A DNA stretch of 43,125 nucleotides from assembly GCA_030621785.1 (NCBI GenBank), contig JAUXGZ010000008.1, positions 1-43,125 of the forward strand. The letters are read 5' to 3'. The notes below the pieces were generated by a model, which was not told where the DNA came from, ran no database searches, and was given only the letters and a program-made list of their open reading frames with translations. Every line of letters begins with the position of its first letter. Position 1 is the stretch's first letter. Positions 9,054-20,272 of the stretch are shown piece by piece. The position numbers and the translations under genes were made by a program. Source of the stretch: Gammaproteobacteria bacterium (GTDB taxonomy: Bacteria; Pseudomonadota; Gammaproteobacteria; DSM-19610).

Positions 9054-9280
9054 TGAAAAATTTTTAGCAACGACTTTGTCAGGGATATCGCGACTGACCC
9101 CAATGATGCCATCATCGTGGATACCATTATCTCAAAGGTGTGGAAACCAGTGAGCAGGTTCACTTCCTGGACGATAGAGGTTGCCATTTCTACCAGGGAT
9201 ACTACTTCAGTAAAGCCCTGCCGCAAACCCGGTTTATTGACTACCTGGAATCCGGGGTCCGCGGGCAAACAACTGCCTGA
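9054..9280 (+). pseudogene. EAL-domain (c-di-GMP phosphodiesterase) C-terminal remnant, frameshifted
   Basis: Two overlapping frames encode consecutive pieces of the end of an EAL domain. From 9054 one frame reads MKIFSNDFVRDIATDPND followed by AIIVDTIIS, matching the 'KID-x-SFV-x-DI...D..IV..II' stretch. From 9137 the next frame reads GVETSEQVHFL, then GCHFYQGYYFSKALP and FIDYLESG, matching the final 'GVET-x-EQ...GC...QGYYFSKPLP...F...YL' block. Between the blocks the usual dozen residues with the VIAE motif are missing, so a small out-of-frame deletion lies near 9130-9137. No upstream EAL or GGDEF sequence remains. The last 47 bases overlap the 3' end of the minus-strand ELM1 gene. It cannot be functional. 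Confidence 0.8.
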
Positions 9281-10439
9281 CTCGCTCCAGCGCACGCTGA
9301 ATATCAGTAATCGGTTCCGGCATTTTTTCCGGAAAGTTTTCACCCAGCCAGACCGCGCGGCCTTCGGCCAGCAATTGCCGGTGAACCAGGCGAATATCAC
9401 GGCCAAGGCGCCGGGGACCGAAACGTATCAACTGGCTGTAGGAAAGCCCCCGCAGACGATGATCCACCCCCGTGCCAGCATCAATTGGCGTCCGCATCGG
9501 GTACTGCCTGGAACCGATATCGAGCATGTACACGGGCTTGCATGTTGTACAGGCCTCGCTCAGCATCGAAATGCTGTCCGCAGAGACAATCAGTTGGTCA
9601 CTAAGGGCCAGGATACCGGTATAGGGATTCACACCGTCGCTCTTTTTCCAGCGATACAGATCAAACGGCACCTCGAGTTCCTGTTCCAGCACATCCGTGA
9701 CTTCCGGAGAGGTGCGGGCACTGGTGGTAATCAACAGCGAGCCACCGCTGTTGCGCACCAGGTGGTTCGCTTCGCGTGCCAGACGCAGGGCGGTCTTCCT
9801 GCCAAAGGTGTAGGGGCCACTGTCCCCGCCCAGCAGCATCCCGGTGAAGGGTCCGGATAGCGCGGTATAACGCCCGCGCCATTGCAATGCCTGCTCCTCC
9901 AGCCACTGCGGAGATACCAGGCTCAGGGTCATGGTGTTGCACAGGACATTGTCACGCCGGGGAAGCGGATACTGGGGGGTGGTAATAACCAGATCGAAGC
10001 ATTCCGGGTCGGCCCAGGGCCGACCGACATGAACCAGTCGGGTTTTGCCTCCGGACTGATTACGTATCCAGCGACCGACCGGCTCGTTGCGCATGCCGGC
10101 AGAAAGCACCAGGTCGGGCCAGGGTGGCGTCAGCGGGCTGGACCTCTGCTGGCGGATACCACGCAGGTCACTGCCGCGAAACAGACTGGTGGTGAACTCG
10201 GTCTTCCGGTACGACAACTCCTTGATTTCACAGGGCCATCCCAACAGGTCCGCCAGGGCGATCAACTGACTCCGCTCACCGGCCCGGTAGCCGGTGACCA
10301 CCCATACCCGGGGCTCAGACCCGTTGTACTGCGGCCCGGCCCGGCCCGTTTTCGTCGTTTTTTTCAGCACCCTGCTCCACAAACCAGGAGGAATTTCCTC
10401 AAAAATGCCGCTTGCCGTGGCAACATCGGCCAAACACAA
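9234..10439 (-). CDS. ELM1-family protein, copy 2 (GT-B-like, predicted glycosyltransferase)
   Basis: Paralogue of the gene at 3783, sharing PRVWVVTGYRAGE, PWPDLVLSAGMRNEP, GKTRLVHVGRPWA, LLGGDSGPYTF and LIVSADSISMLSEA. The same GT-B-like reasoning applies. The ORF start at 10439 is a TTG without a clear ribosome binding site. A GTG at 10370 (reading VLKKTTK), preceded by GGAG four bases upstream, is a good alternative and removes 23 non-conserved residues. It is divergent from the ACP gene. Its stop codon overlaps the EAL remnant, so the 3' end of this gene occupies former coding sequence on the other strand. The two ELM1 copies flank lptF-lptG-exporter on both sides. Confidence 0.75.
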   Translation of the reverse strand: MCLADVATASGIFEEIPPGLWSRVLKKTTKTGRAGPQYNGSEPRVWVVTGYRAGERSQLIALADLLGWPCEIKELSYRKTEFTTSLFRGSDLRGIRQQRSSPLTPPWPDLVLSAGMRNEPVGRWIRNQSGGKTRLVHVGRPWADPECFDLVITTPQYPLPRRDNVLCNTMTLSLVSPQWLEEQALQWRGRYTALSGPFTGMLLGGDSGPYTFGRKTALRLAREANHLVRNSGGSLLITTSARTSPEVTDVLEQELEVPFDLYRWKKSDGVNPYTGILALSDQLIVSADSISMLSEACTTCKPVYMLDIGSRQYPMRTPIDAGTGVDHRLRGLSYSQLIRFGPRRLGRDIRLVHRQLLAEGRAVWLGENFPEKMPEPITDIQRALERVRQLFARGPRIPGSQ

Positions 10440-10501
10440 GTAAAATCAACCGATTCTTAGTCCATCTGTCATTCAACTCTGCGCTGGATCCGAGCCATCC
10501 C

Positions 10502-10744
10502 ATGCCTGAATATAACGAATTTCTTGCCCATATCTTCGACATACTGAAACCCTACGCCAAGCGGGGACTGATTCTCAACGAGAACAGCGAGCTCGTCACC
10601 GAGCTGGGACTCACCTCGCTGCAGGTCATGGAGCTGATCGAACAGATTGAAGATCACTTCGATATCTGTATTCCGCTGAATATCCTGCCAGATATCCGCA
10701 CTGTACGCGACCTGGCCGTGAAACTGGAAACTATAACCGCCTGA
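10502..10744 (+). CDS. Acyl carrier protein, specialised
   Basis: An 80-aa acidic helical protein with the phosphopantetheine attachment motif ELGLTSLQVMEL, the serine being residue 39. The motif has TSL in place of the DSL of housekeeping AcpP, which points to a pathway-specific carrier. I chose the ATG at 10502, since the upstream ORF extension lacks ACP homology and lies in the divergent promoter region. The stop is four bases before the alpha-oxoamine synthase start. ACPs encoded next to serine palmitoyltransferase are known from ceramide-producing bacteria such as Caulobacter and Sphingomonas, where they are thought to deliver the acyl chain. I infer the same donor role here. Confidence 0.88.
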   Translation: MPEYNEFLAHIFDILKPYAKRGLILNENSELVTELGLTSLQVMELIEQIEDHFDICIPLNILPDIRTVRDLAVKLETITA

Positions 10745-10748
10745 TACC

Positions 10749-13195
<2,447 letters not shown>

Positions 13196-13220
13196 GCCGA
13201 CCGGTGTAACGGATCGTAAC

Positions 13221-13607
13221 TCAGGACTTTTTGCCGATCAACTCAATCGGGTAGCCGTCGGGATCTTCCACAAAGGCGATGATGGTGGTACCGGCATTCA
13301 TGGGTCCGGCATCACGCAGAATTCTGCCGCCACGGTCGCGAATCTCCTGCGTAGCCTGGTAAACGTCGTCGACTTCCAGCGCGATGTGCCCGAAACCGGT
13401 ACCCGCTTCATAATGATCGGTATCCCAGTTAAAGGTCAGCTCGAGCACGGTATTCTCCGACTCGTCACCGTAACCAACAAAGGCCAGCGTAAACTTTCCA
13501 TCCGGATAATCTTTCTGCCGCAACAGCTTCATACCCAGCACTTCAGTATAGAAAGTGATAGAACGGTCCAGGTCACCGACGCGCAACATAGTGTGTAGTA
13601 TTCGCAT
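13221..13607 (-). CDS. gloA: Lactoylglutathione lyase (glyoxalase I)
   Basis: Converts the hemithioacetal of methylglyoxal and glutathione to S-lactoylglutathione. With the start at 13607 the protein is 128 aa and the four metal ligands fall at the same positions as in E. coli GloA: His5, Glu56, His74 and Glu122. Motifs are [36 protein letters not shown] and [15 protein letters not shown] followed by CAGGATT just upstream gives a good ribosome binding site; the ORF start at 13649 adds 14 unneeded residues. The gene follows argG on the same strand after 86 bp and converges on murA. A nickel-type short glyoxalase is expected from the length. Confidence 0.95.
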   Translation of the reverse strand: MRILHTMLRVGDLDRSITFYTEVLGMKLLRQKDYPDGKFTLAFVGYGDESENTVLELTFNWDTDHYEAGTGFGHIALEVDDVYQATQEIRDRGGRILRDAGPMNAGTTIIAFVEDPDGYPIELIGKKS

Positions 13608-13693
13608 AATCCTGTTCTCCTCCTGGAAACCTGCTCGACCGACAATCATTTGAACATGTGTGCAAGCTGACCGGTATGCGCACCACCTAAGTA

Positions 13694-14914
13694 TTACTGA
13701 CGGGCGGCTTTTTTCCTTGCGGCAATCCGCAGCCGCAGCGCATTCAGCTTGATGAAGCCTTCGGCATCCTTCTGGTCGTAGGCACCTTCGTCATCCTCGA
13801 AGGTAGCGATGCGTTCATCGAACAGCGAGTCTGCTTCCGACATACGCCCGACGACAATAACGTTGCCCTTGTACAGCTTCACGCGCACCTTGCCATTCAC
13901 ATTTTCCTGCGAGGCATCAATCATCTGCTGCAACATCTCGCGCTCGGGACTCCACCAGTAACCGTTGTAGACCAGCTCGGCATAGCGCGGCATCAGTTCG
14001 TCCTTGAGGTGGGCCACCTCCCGGTCCAGGGTCAGGGATTCCATGGCCCGGTGCGCCTTGAGCATGATGGTCCCGGCCGGTGTTTCATAGCAACCGCGTG
14101 ACTTCATGCCCACGTAGCGATTCTCGACGATATCATCCCGGCCGACTCCGTTGTCGCCGCCCGCCTTGTTGAGTATCTCCATGACCTGCCCGGCGCTTAC
14201 AGGGCTGCCATCGATCTCGACGATATCGCCTTTTGCGTAGCCCAGTTCCACATACAGAGGCTCGTCCGGTGCTTTTTCCGGAGACACGGTCCAGCGCCAC
14301 ATATCTTCTTCAGGCTCGGCCCAGGGATCTTCGAGGATATCGCCCTCGTAGGAAATATGCAGTGAATTCGCGTCCATCGAATAGGGCGATTTTTTGCCCT
14401 TCCCGTAGTCAACCGGTATAGCGTGCTTCCTGGCATACGCCATCAGTGATTCGCGCGAACTCAGGTCCCACTCACGCCAGGGCGCAATGATCTTCACATC
14501 CGGCTTCAACGCATAAGCCCCCAGCTCAAAACGCACCTGGTCATTGCCCTTGCCGGTGGCGCCATGGGAAATCGCATCGGCACCGGTCTCGTTGGCAATT
14601 TCGATCAGGCGTCTGGAAATCAGCGGCCGGGCAATCGAAGTCCCGAGCAGGTATTCGCCCTCATAGATCGCATTGGCACGAAACATCGGAAACACGTAAT
14701 CGCGCGCAAAATCCTCGCGCAGATCCTCGATGTATATTTCCTTCACACCCATAGCCTGGGCCTTGGCGCGCGCCGGTTCGACTTCCTCACCCTGACCGAT
14801 ATCCGCGGTGAAAGTCACCACCTCACAGCCGTAAGTGTCTTCCAGCCACTTTAGAATAATGGACGTATCCAGTCCGCCGGAATAGGCAAGAACCACTTTG
14901 TTAATCTTGGACAT
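13694..14914 (-). CDS. argG: Argininosuccinate synthase
   Basis: Joins citrulline and aspartate using ATP in the penultimate step of arginine synthesis. The protein is 406 aa and starts [18 protein letters not shown], where AYSGGLDTS (10-18) is the PP-loop that binds ATP. Other family motifs are [15 protein letters not shown] and [14 protein letters not shown]. The gene starts 30 bp after the stop of the E2-E3 gene on the same strand, so it may be read from the pyruvate dehydrogenase operon or from its own promoter in that gene's 3' end. argD and argF lie at 29252-31332. I found no clear ArgR box. Confidence 0.97.
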   Translation of the reverse strand: MSKINKVVLAYSGGLDTSIILKWLEDTYGCEVVTFTADIGQGEEVEPARAKAQAMGVKEIYIEDLREDFARDYVFPMFRANAIYEGEYLLGTSIARPLISRRLIEIANETGADAISHGATGKGNDQVRFELGAYALKPDVKIIAPWREWDLSSRESLMAYARKHAIPVDYGKGKKSPYSMDANSLHISYEGDILEDPWAEPEEDMWRWTVSPEKAPDEPLYVELGYAKGDIVEIDGSPVSAGQVMEILNKAGGDNGVGRDDIVENRYVGMKSRGCYETPAGTIMLKAHRAMESLTLDREVAHLKDELMPRYAELVYNGYWWSPEREMLQQMIDASQENVNGKVRVKLYKGNVIVVGRMSEADSLFDERIATFEDDEGAYDQKDAEGFIKLNALRLRIAARKKAARQ

Positions 14915-14944
14915 GAGTTTGAACCTTTGTTTAACCTGCCAAAT

Positions 14945-17900
14945 CTAAGACTTCGCCCTGGACTTCATCTTCGCGCTACGCCGCAATCGTGCACCGAGCC
15001 GCCGCGCCAGTTCGCCAAACAATTCCGTCTGCGTCGGGTGCGGATGAATCGCTTGCCCCACCTGCTCCAGTGTCATATTGCCAGAGACCATCATCACCGC
15101 CTCACCGATCAGGGTATCCGCATGATCTGCCAGCAGATGCACGCCAATAATCCGCTGCGTCTTCTTGTCCGCCACGATCTTGATCACGCCGTGCAGCTCA
15201 TTGTTGATCATGGCCTTGGCATCGATACTCATCGGCACCTTGACCTCGGCTGCATCGATGCCCCTGGCTTTTGCCTCGTCCATCGACAGACCCACAAAGG
15301 CCGCTTCCGGACGGGTAAAGATCACCCCGCAGTCCTTGTCCTGGTCGTACTTCATGTCCTCGCCGAGGATGGTTGCGGCCGCGACGCGACCCTGCTGGGC
15401 AGCAGTATGCGCCAGCATGAGACCACCGATGACATCGCCGATGGCGAAAATATGCGCTACGCTGGTGCGGCAACGGGCATCTGCCTTGATGATGCTGTGC
15501 TCGCTGGCAACACCCGCCTTGTCGAGACCCAGGCCATCCAGTACCGGACGCTTGCCGGTACCCATGATGACATAGTCCACCTTGCTGCTGTGTGCCTTGC
15601 CGTCTGCATCCTTGTACTTGACCGTCACTGCACCGGCCTTGCCGGAGATCCCGTCGATCTGTACCGAGGTGTGCACGGTCAGGCGCGGGTCATCGTTCAG
15701 CACTGCCGTCAACTGGCGTGCAATCTCCGGCTCCACTTCCGCGAGAATACGATCTTTTGCCTCCAGCACCGTGACACTGGAACCGAAGTCCTGGAAGATC
15801 TGCGCCATCTCCAGTCCAATTGCACCACCACCAATGACCACCAGCTTTTTCGGCTGCTTGTCGAGTGCCCAGACCGTGTCAGAGGTCAACACACCGCCGC
15901 CCTCGACCAGTCCTTCGATAGCACCCGGGATCGGCGGCACGAACGGCGGTGCACCGGTAGCGATTACCGCACAACCGAAGCGGACTTTTTCCCCTGCCGG
16001 CTGATCGCCGTTCGGCGCACGCGTGTGCGGATCTTCCTGGTTACCGGAGGTGTCGATAAGCAAGGTATGTTCATCGACGAAGCGGCCGAAACCCTGCACG
16101 TAGTTAATCTTGACGCCCTTGTCGGTCTTCAGCGCCATATCGCCACGGGTCTCCAGTATCTTGCGGCGCGTGGCATCGAGCTGGCCCCAGTCCAGGCTTG
16201 CCTTGCCGGTGCTGACACCCAGATGCCCGTCATCCAGACGATCACGAATGCGGTCGGCGGCTGCGCGCCAGGCCTTGGACGGAATGCAGCCGCGCCACAG
16301 GCACTCACCACCCGGCAGTGGTGCATCGTTCACCAGTGCCACCTTGAGTCCGTGCGCAGCGAGATCGCGGGCACAATCTTCACCACCCGGCCCACCACCG
16401 ACGACCACTACGTCGTAGTCCCAGTCACCTTCCGGTATGGCGGGACCGGTCGGCCCCATCCAGCTTTCCGGCTGTTCGACCAGGTCCTTCAGGCCTTGCA
16501 GGTACATGGCGACATCGGCACCATTGACCACCCGATGATCGGCCGTAATGGTAAACGGACTACCAGCATCGGTATTGGCCGAAATAGCCAGAATCGCCGC
16601 AATACCCGGTGTCGCAATGGCATCGAAATGACTCACACCGAACATGCCCATATTGGAAATCTGGAACGTGGAGCCGGTGTATTCATCGGGCTTCAGGCGC
16701 CGCTTGCGGGCGCGCTCGACCAGGTCCTTCCAGTCTTCGTTCAGCGCGTCAAGTTCACGCGACTCACAACCGCGCAGTACCGGCACCACCAGTCCGCCAC
16801 CATCCGCAGACACCGCCATACCGATATCAACACTACTGCGTTCTACCAGCTTGTCCTGCGGCTGGTAGCACCAGTTCATGTTGGGAAAATCACGCATGGC
16901 GAGCGCACAGGCCCGGGCAATGGCCACGGTAACCGATGCACCCTGGGCCCTGGAAGCCTTGATCAGGCGTCCCAGGCTGATACTGGTGGTAACGTGGAAA
17001 GTCGGCATACTCAACGAGGCGGCCATCGCATCGCTGGTCGCTTTTTCAAGCTTGCTCATGGGACGACCGTCACCCGGCACATCGACCTGCGGGAAACCGG
17101 CGGCGGCCGGCACCACCGCCGCTGGCCTCGATGCCACATCGGCAGCCACAATCACCCCGCCCGGCCCCGTACCACCGATGGCATTCAGATCCATACCACG
17201 CTGCCCGGCAATCGCCCGGGCCTGTGGCGTCGCACCACGACCATGCGGCCGCGCAGCCGGTGCACCACCAGATGAAACTGCAGAAGGTGTCGAAGCCGCG
17301 GGCGTAGCAGCAGTCTCCGCTGCATTTGCAGGTGCTTTCTTTACGGCCGCCGGCGCGGCTTCCTCGTCGACTACCTGATCCGCATTTTCCACCAGGTAGG
17401 CCAATGCACCACCCACCGCGACCGTGGCATCCACGGGCGCCAGCGGGCCGGAGAGGTAGCCCTCCCGAAACACCTCGACGTCCATGATGGCCTTGTCGGT
17501 CTCGACCGTCGCCACCACCGTACCGCGCTCGATCCGGTCACCGATATTCTTTTCCCAGCTAACCAGCATGCCTTCGGTCATGGTGTCCGAAAGCTGCGGC
17601 ATGGCAATCGTGTAGCTCGCGCCTTCCGGTGCCGCGCTGACTGCTTCCGCAGGCGCGCTGTCCTGAGCCGTTTCCGGTTCAGCCGCCGGGCTGGCCGGAG
17701 CCGCTGATCTTTCGGCGCTGGCTGCGGCGGCCGGAGCCGGTGCTGCCGCATCACTCTGCCGTACTTCGTCTGCTGACGCCGCGATATACCCCATGGCCTC
17801 GCCAACCGGAATGGTGCTATCAAGCGGCGCCAGCGGACCGGAAAGATACCCCTCGCGGAATATCTCGACATCCATGATGGCCTTGTCGGTCTCGACGGTG

Positions 17901-18016
17901 GCCACGATATCTCCACGCTCGACCTTGTCGCCGATGTTCTTTTCCCAGCTGACCACCACACCTTCGGTCATGGTGTCCGAAAGCTGGGGCATCTTGATTA
18001 CATAAGGTTCAGCCAT
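14945..18016 (-). CDS. Fused pyruvate dehydrogenase E2-E3: dihydrolipoyl acetyltransferase plus dihydrolipoyl dehydrogenase
   Basis: A single 1023-aa ORF holding two enzymes. Order: lipoyl domain 1 (ETDKA, lipoyl Lys45), an Ala/Pro linker, lipoyl domain 2 (second ETDKA), another linker, the peripheral subunit-binding domain (ATPQARAIAGQRG), the acetyltransferase core (about 310-530, ending in ITADHRVVNGADVA with the catalytic His), then a complete FAD/NAD disulfide oxidoreductase from about 553. The E3 part has VVVVGGGPGGEDCARDL, the redox-active GGECLWRGCIPSKAW, the NAD site VVIGGGAIGLEMA and the C-terminal HPHPTQTE with the catalytic His-Glu. The core motif has Asn (VVNGA) where Asp is common. 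Third gene of a minus-strand operon, six bases after E1 beta. It transfers acetyl groups to CoA and reoxidises lipoamide with NAD. Confidence 0.93.
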   Translation of the reverse strand: MAEPYVIKMPQLSDTMTEGVVVSWEKNIGDKVERGDIVATVETDKAIMDVEIFREGYLSGPLAPLDSTIPVGEAMGYIAASADEVRQSDAAAPAPAAAASAERSAAPASPAAEPETAQDSAPAEAVSAAPEGASYTIAMPQLSDTMTEGMLVSWEKNIGDRIERGTVVATVETDKAIMDVEVFREGYLSGPLAPVDATVAVGGALAYLVENADQVVDEEAAPAAVKKAPANAAETAATPAASTPSAVSSGGAPAARPHGRGATPQARAIAGQRGMDLNAIGGTGPGGVIVAADVASRPAAVVPAAAGFPQVDVPGDGRPMSKLEKATSDAMAASLSMPTFHVTTSISLGRLIKASRAQGASVTVAIARACALAMRDFPNMNWCYQPQDKLVERSSVDIGMAVSADGGGLVVPVLRGCESRELDALNEDWKDLVERARKRRLKPDEYTGSTFQISNMGMFGVSHFDAIATPGIAAILAISANTDAGSPFTITADHRVVNGADVAMYLQGLKDLVEQPESWMGPTGPAIPEGDWDYDVVVVGGGPGGEDCARDLAAHGLKVALVNDAPLPGGECLWRGCIPSKAWRAAADRIRDRLDDGHLGVSTGKASLDWGQLDATRRKILETRGDMALKTDKGVKINYVQGFGRFVDEHTLLIDTSGNQEDPHTRAPNGDQPAGEKVRFGCAVIATGAPPFVPPIPGAIEGLVEGGGVLTSDTVWALDKQPKKLVVIGGGAIGLEMAQIFQDFGSSVTVLEAKDRILAEVEPEIARQLTAVLNDDPRLTVHTSVQIDGISGKAGAVTVKYKDADGKAHSSKVDYVIMGTGKRPVLDGLGLDKAGVASEHSIIKADARCRTSVAHIFAIGDVIGGLMLAHTAAQQGRVAAATILGEDMKYDQDKDCGVIFTRPEAAFVGLSMDEAKARGIDAAEVKVPMSIDAKAMINNELHGVIKIVADKKTQRIIGVHLLADHADTLIGEAVMMVSGNMTLEQVGQAIHPHPTQTELFGELARRLGARLRRSAKMKSRAKS

Positions 18017-18022
18017 GGCTTG

Positions 18023-19003
18023 TTACTTCCCGAACATCCTGCGCACCCTTTCGACGACATCACCGGCATTCGGTATAGCCGCTTTCTCGAGGGTATGGTT
18101 ATAGGGGATCGGCACATTGACCGCCGACACGCGCTGTGGCGCAGTATCCAGTTCAAAGAAACATTCCTCGTTGATAATGGCAATCACCTCGGCACCGACA
18201 CCGACAGGTGCCTCGGCCTCCTCGACCACCACCGCGCGGTGCGTCTTGCGTACCGAGCTAACGATTCCCGCGCGATCAATCGGACTCAGCGCATAGAGAT
18301 CGATGACCTCCGCCTCTATACCGAACTGCTTTGACAGCGTTTCCGCCGCCTGCAGACACCAATGCACCGAAATATTATAGCCGAACAACGAAACATCACT
18401 TCCCTCGCGCGCCACCTCGGAACCTACCAGCGGATGGAAATACTCTTCGTCCGGCACTTCGCCCTTCAGGTTGTACATCAGCTCGTGCTCGTTAATGTAC
18501 ACCGGGTCATTGCAACGCACCGCAGACTTGAGCAGTCCGTAAGCCTGTCTGGGGTTACTCGGTGTCACCACGCGCAAACCGGCAATCCCCATGAATACCT
18601 TTTCCATGCGGGCCGAATGCTGGGCACCGAGCTGATGCGCGGTACCGCCCGCGGAGCGAACCACCACCGGCGCCTGCAGCTGACCACCGGACATGTAACG
18701 CACCTTGGCCGCCGAGTTGAACAACTGATCCATGGCCAGCCAGGCAAAGTTGACCGACATGATTTCGATTATCGGACGCACACCCAGGAACGAGGCGCCA
18801 ATACCCAGGCCGGTGTAGCCGTTTTCGGAGATTGGCGTATCGATTACTCGCTCCGGACCATATTTATCGAAAAGTCCCTGTGTCGCCTTGTAGGTGCCAC
18901 CGGCCACACCGATATCCTCACCCATAACGATCACCAGCGGATCGTTGGCCATCTCTTCATCGTGGGCGCGCCGCAGCGCTTCCCAGTACATTATTTCTGC
19001 CAT
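18023..19003 (-). CDS. pdhB: Pyruvate dehydrogenase E1 component, beta subunit
   Basis: Beta subunit of the alpha2beta2 thiamine-diphosphate decarboxylase. It is 326 aa and carries VMGEDIGVAGGTYKAT (containing the cofactor-activating Glu), DTPISENGYTGLGIGAS, and the C-terminal transketolase-like domain with VVVEEAEAPVGVG. It overlaps the end of the alpha gene by one base (TAATG) and is followed six bases later by E2-E3. The fixed gene order alpha, beta, E2 resembles pyruvate/acetoin-type complexes rather than the single-chain AceE of enteric bacteria. The substrate is judged pyruvate rather than a branched 2-oxoacid or acetoin from overall resemblance, with moderate certainty. Confidence 0.9.
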   Translation of the reverse strand: MAEIMYWEALRRAHDEEMANDPLVIVMGEDIGVAGGTYKATQGLFDKYGPERVIDTPISENGYTGLGIGASFLGVRPIIEIMSVNFAWLAMDQLFNSAAKVRYMSGGQLQAPVVVRSAGGTAHQLGAQHSARMEKVFMGIAGLRVVTPSNPRQAYGLLKSAVRCNDPVYINEHELMYNLKGEVPDEEYFHPLVGSEVAREGSDVSLFGYNISVHWCLQAAETLSKQFGIEAEVIDLYALSPIDRAGIVSSVRKTHRAVVVEEAEAPVGVGAEVIAIINEECFFELDTAPQRVSAVNVPIPYNHTLEKAAIPNAGDVVERVRRMFGK

Positions 19004-19995
19004 TAGCGGCCACCTCCGTATACCCAGGGGTCGTTCTCTGCGAGGATGTATTTTTCCAGTTCCTCGACACGCGGCTCGGGAGACGACTCGGCGAACGCGA
19101 TGACCTCGTTTTCGATCTCGTCGAGAATTTCGGTATCCATATTCTTGTAATCGTCCCTGGTGATTTCACCCGCTTCGATCAGGCGATCGCGCAACATGAT
19201 GACCGGGTCACGCCTGGACCACATACGTTCCTCGGTCTTGGAGCGATAGGCGTTGGAATCCGACATGGAATGACCGCGATAGCGATAGGTCATCAGTTCC
19301 AGGAAATACGGCCCCTTGCCAGAGCGCACATGCTTGACCGCCTTCTGAGCCGCCTGGTACACCTTTTCCACATCCTGGCCGTCTTCCTGTGCAGACGGGA
19401 TGTTGTAACCGGACACACGCTTGTACTGATCGATCACTGCGGTAGAGCGATCGATACGGGTACCGATTCCATACAGATTGTTCTCGCACACGTACAGTAC
19501 CGGCAGATCCCACAACTTGGCCATGTTCAGCGATTCGTGGAAGGTGCCCTGGTTGTTGGCTGCATCACCGAGGAAGCACACCACGATCTCGTCACCACCC
19601 TTCATCTTGACGGCCTTGGCCATACCGGCAGCCAGCGGGAACGGTCCGCCGACCAGTGCGTAGCCGCCCATGAAGCGGTGTTCCACGTCGAAGATATGCA
19701 TCGAGCCACCGCGCCCCTTCGAAGAACCGGTCTCCCTGGCATACAGCTCAGCCATCACCTTGCGCGGGTCCGCGCCGGCCTTGATAGCGTGCACGTGATC
19801 ACGATAGCTGGTCACCACGTAATCGTGGCCGGGCTTTGCCGCTTCCAGCACCCCGAATGCACAGGCTTCCTCACCCGAATACAGGTGCAGGAAACCACCA
19901 ATTTTTCGTTCCACGTAGGCTTCGTAGCAGCGCTCTTCAAAGCGCCGGGCAAACAGCATTTCGCGCAGCAGGCGTTTCTTGTCGGCAACGTTCAT
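19003..19995 (-). CDS. pdhA: Pyruvate dehydrogenase E1 component, alpha subunit
   Basis: Alpha subunit that binds thiamine diphosphate and decarboxylates pyruvate. It is 330 aa. The TPP/magnesium motif is GDAANNQGTFHESLN; RGGSMHIFD and YRYRGHSMSD (the phosphorylation-loop region in mitochondrial homologues) are also conserved. A good ribosome binding site AAGGAG lies four bases before the ATG at 19995. It is the first gene of the E1 alpha, E1 beta, E2-E3 operon. The 277-bp divergent spacer to pyrC should hold the promoter, but I found no convincing -35/-10 pair or PdhR-type palindrome. Confidence 0.93.
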   Translation of the reverse strand: MNVADKKRLLREMLFARRFEERCYEAYVERKIGGFLHLYSGEEACAFGVLEAAKPGHDYVVTSYRDHVHAIKAGADPRKVMAELYARETGSSKGRGGSMHIFDVEHRFMGGYALVGGPFPLAAGMAKAVKMKGGDEIVVCFLGDAANNQGTFHESLNMAKLWDLPVLYVCENNLYGIGTRIDRSTAVIDQYKRVSGYNIPSAQEDGQDVEKVYQAAQKAVKHVRSGKGPYFLELMTYRYRGHSMSDSNAYRSKTEERMWSRRDPVIMLRDRLIEAGEITRDDYKNMDTEILDEIENEVIAFAESSPEPRVEELEKYILAENDPWVYGGGR

Positions 19996-20272
19996 GAGGC
20001 TCCTTGCAGCTCCAGGACCCGTAAGCGGAGTCCATTATTGGTTTGAAACTATTGAAATTACAGGAAAATTTCAGCATGATCCGGACTCATCCAGCAACCT
20101 GCCGAAGCCGAACTTCCGTTCCGCCCGCAATCCGGGAAGACGGTAGAAATCAGGCCCGGTATGATGTTTCTTTTACCGCAGCAGGTCAAGGTGCAAAATG
20201 TCTTGAATTGCGGTGAAAGCGTCGGGAAATCAATGCAAAACTATAGCAAAATCACGGTGTAGGAAAGAAGGT

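Noticed and set aside
14927-17275. 782-aa plus-strand ORF
   Set aside because: It lies antisense to the E2-E3 fusion, has low-complexity His/Arg/Thr-rich composition and no domain. It is a shadow of a GC-rich coding strand.
20000-20272. Promoters in the pdhA-pyrC spacer
   Set aside because: TTGAAT and TATAGC-like hexamers occur but at wrong spacing, and no PdhR-like palindrome was found. I leave the spacer unassigned.
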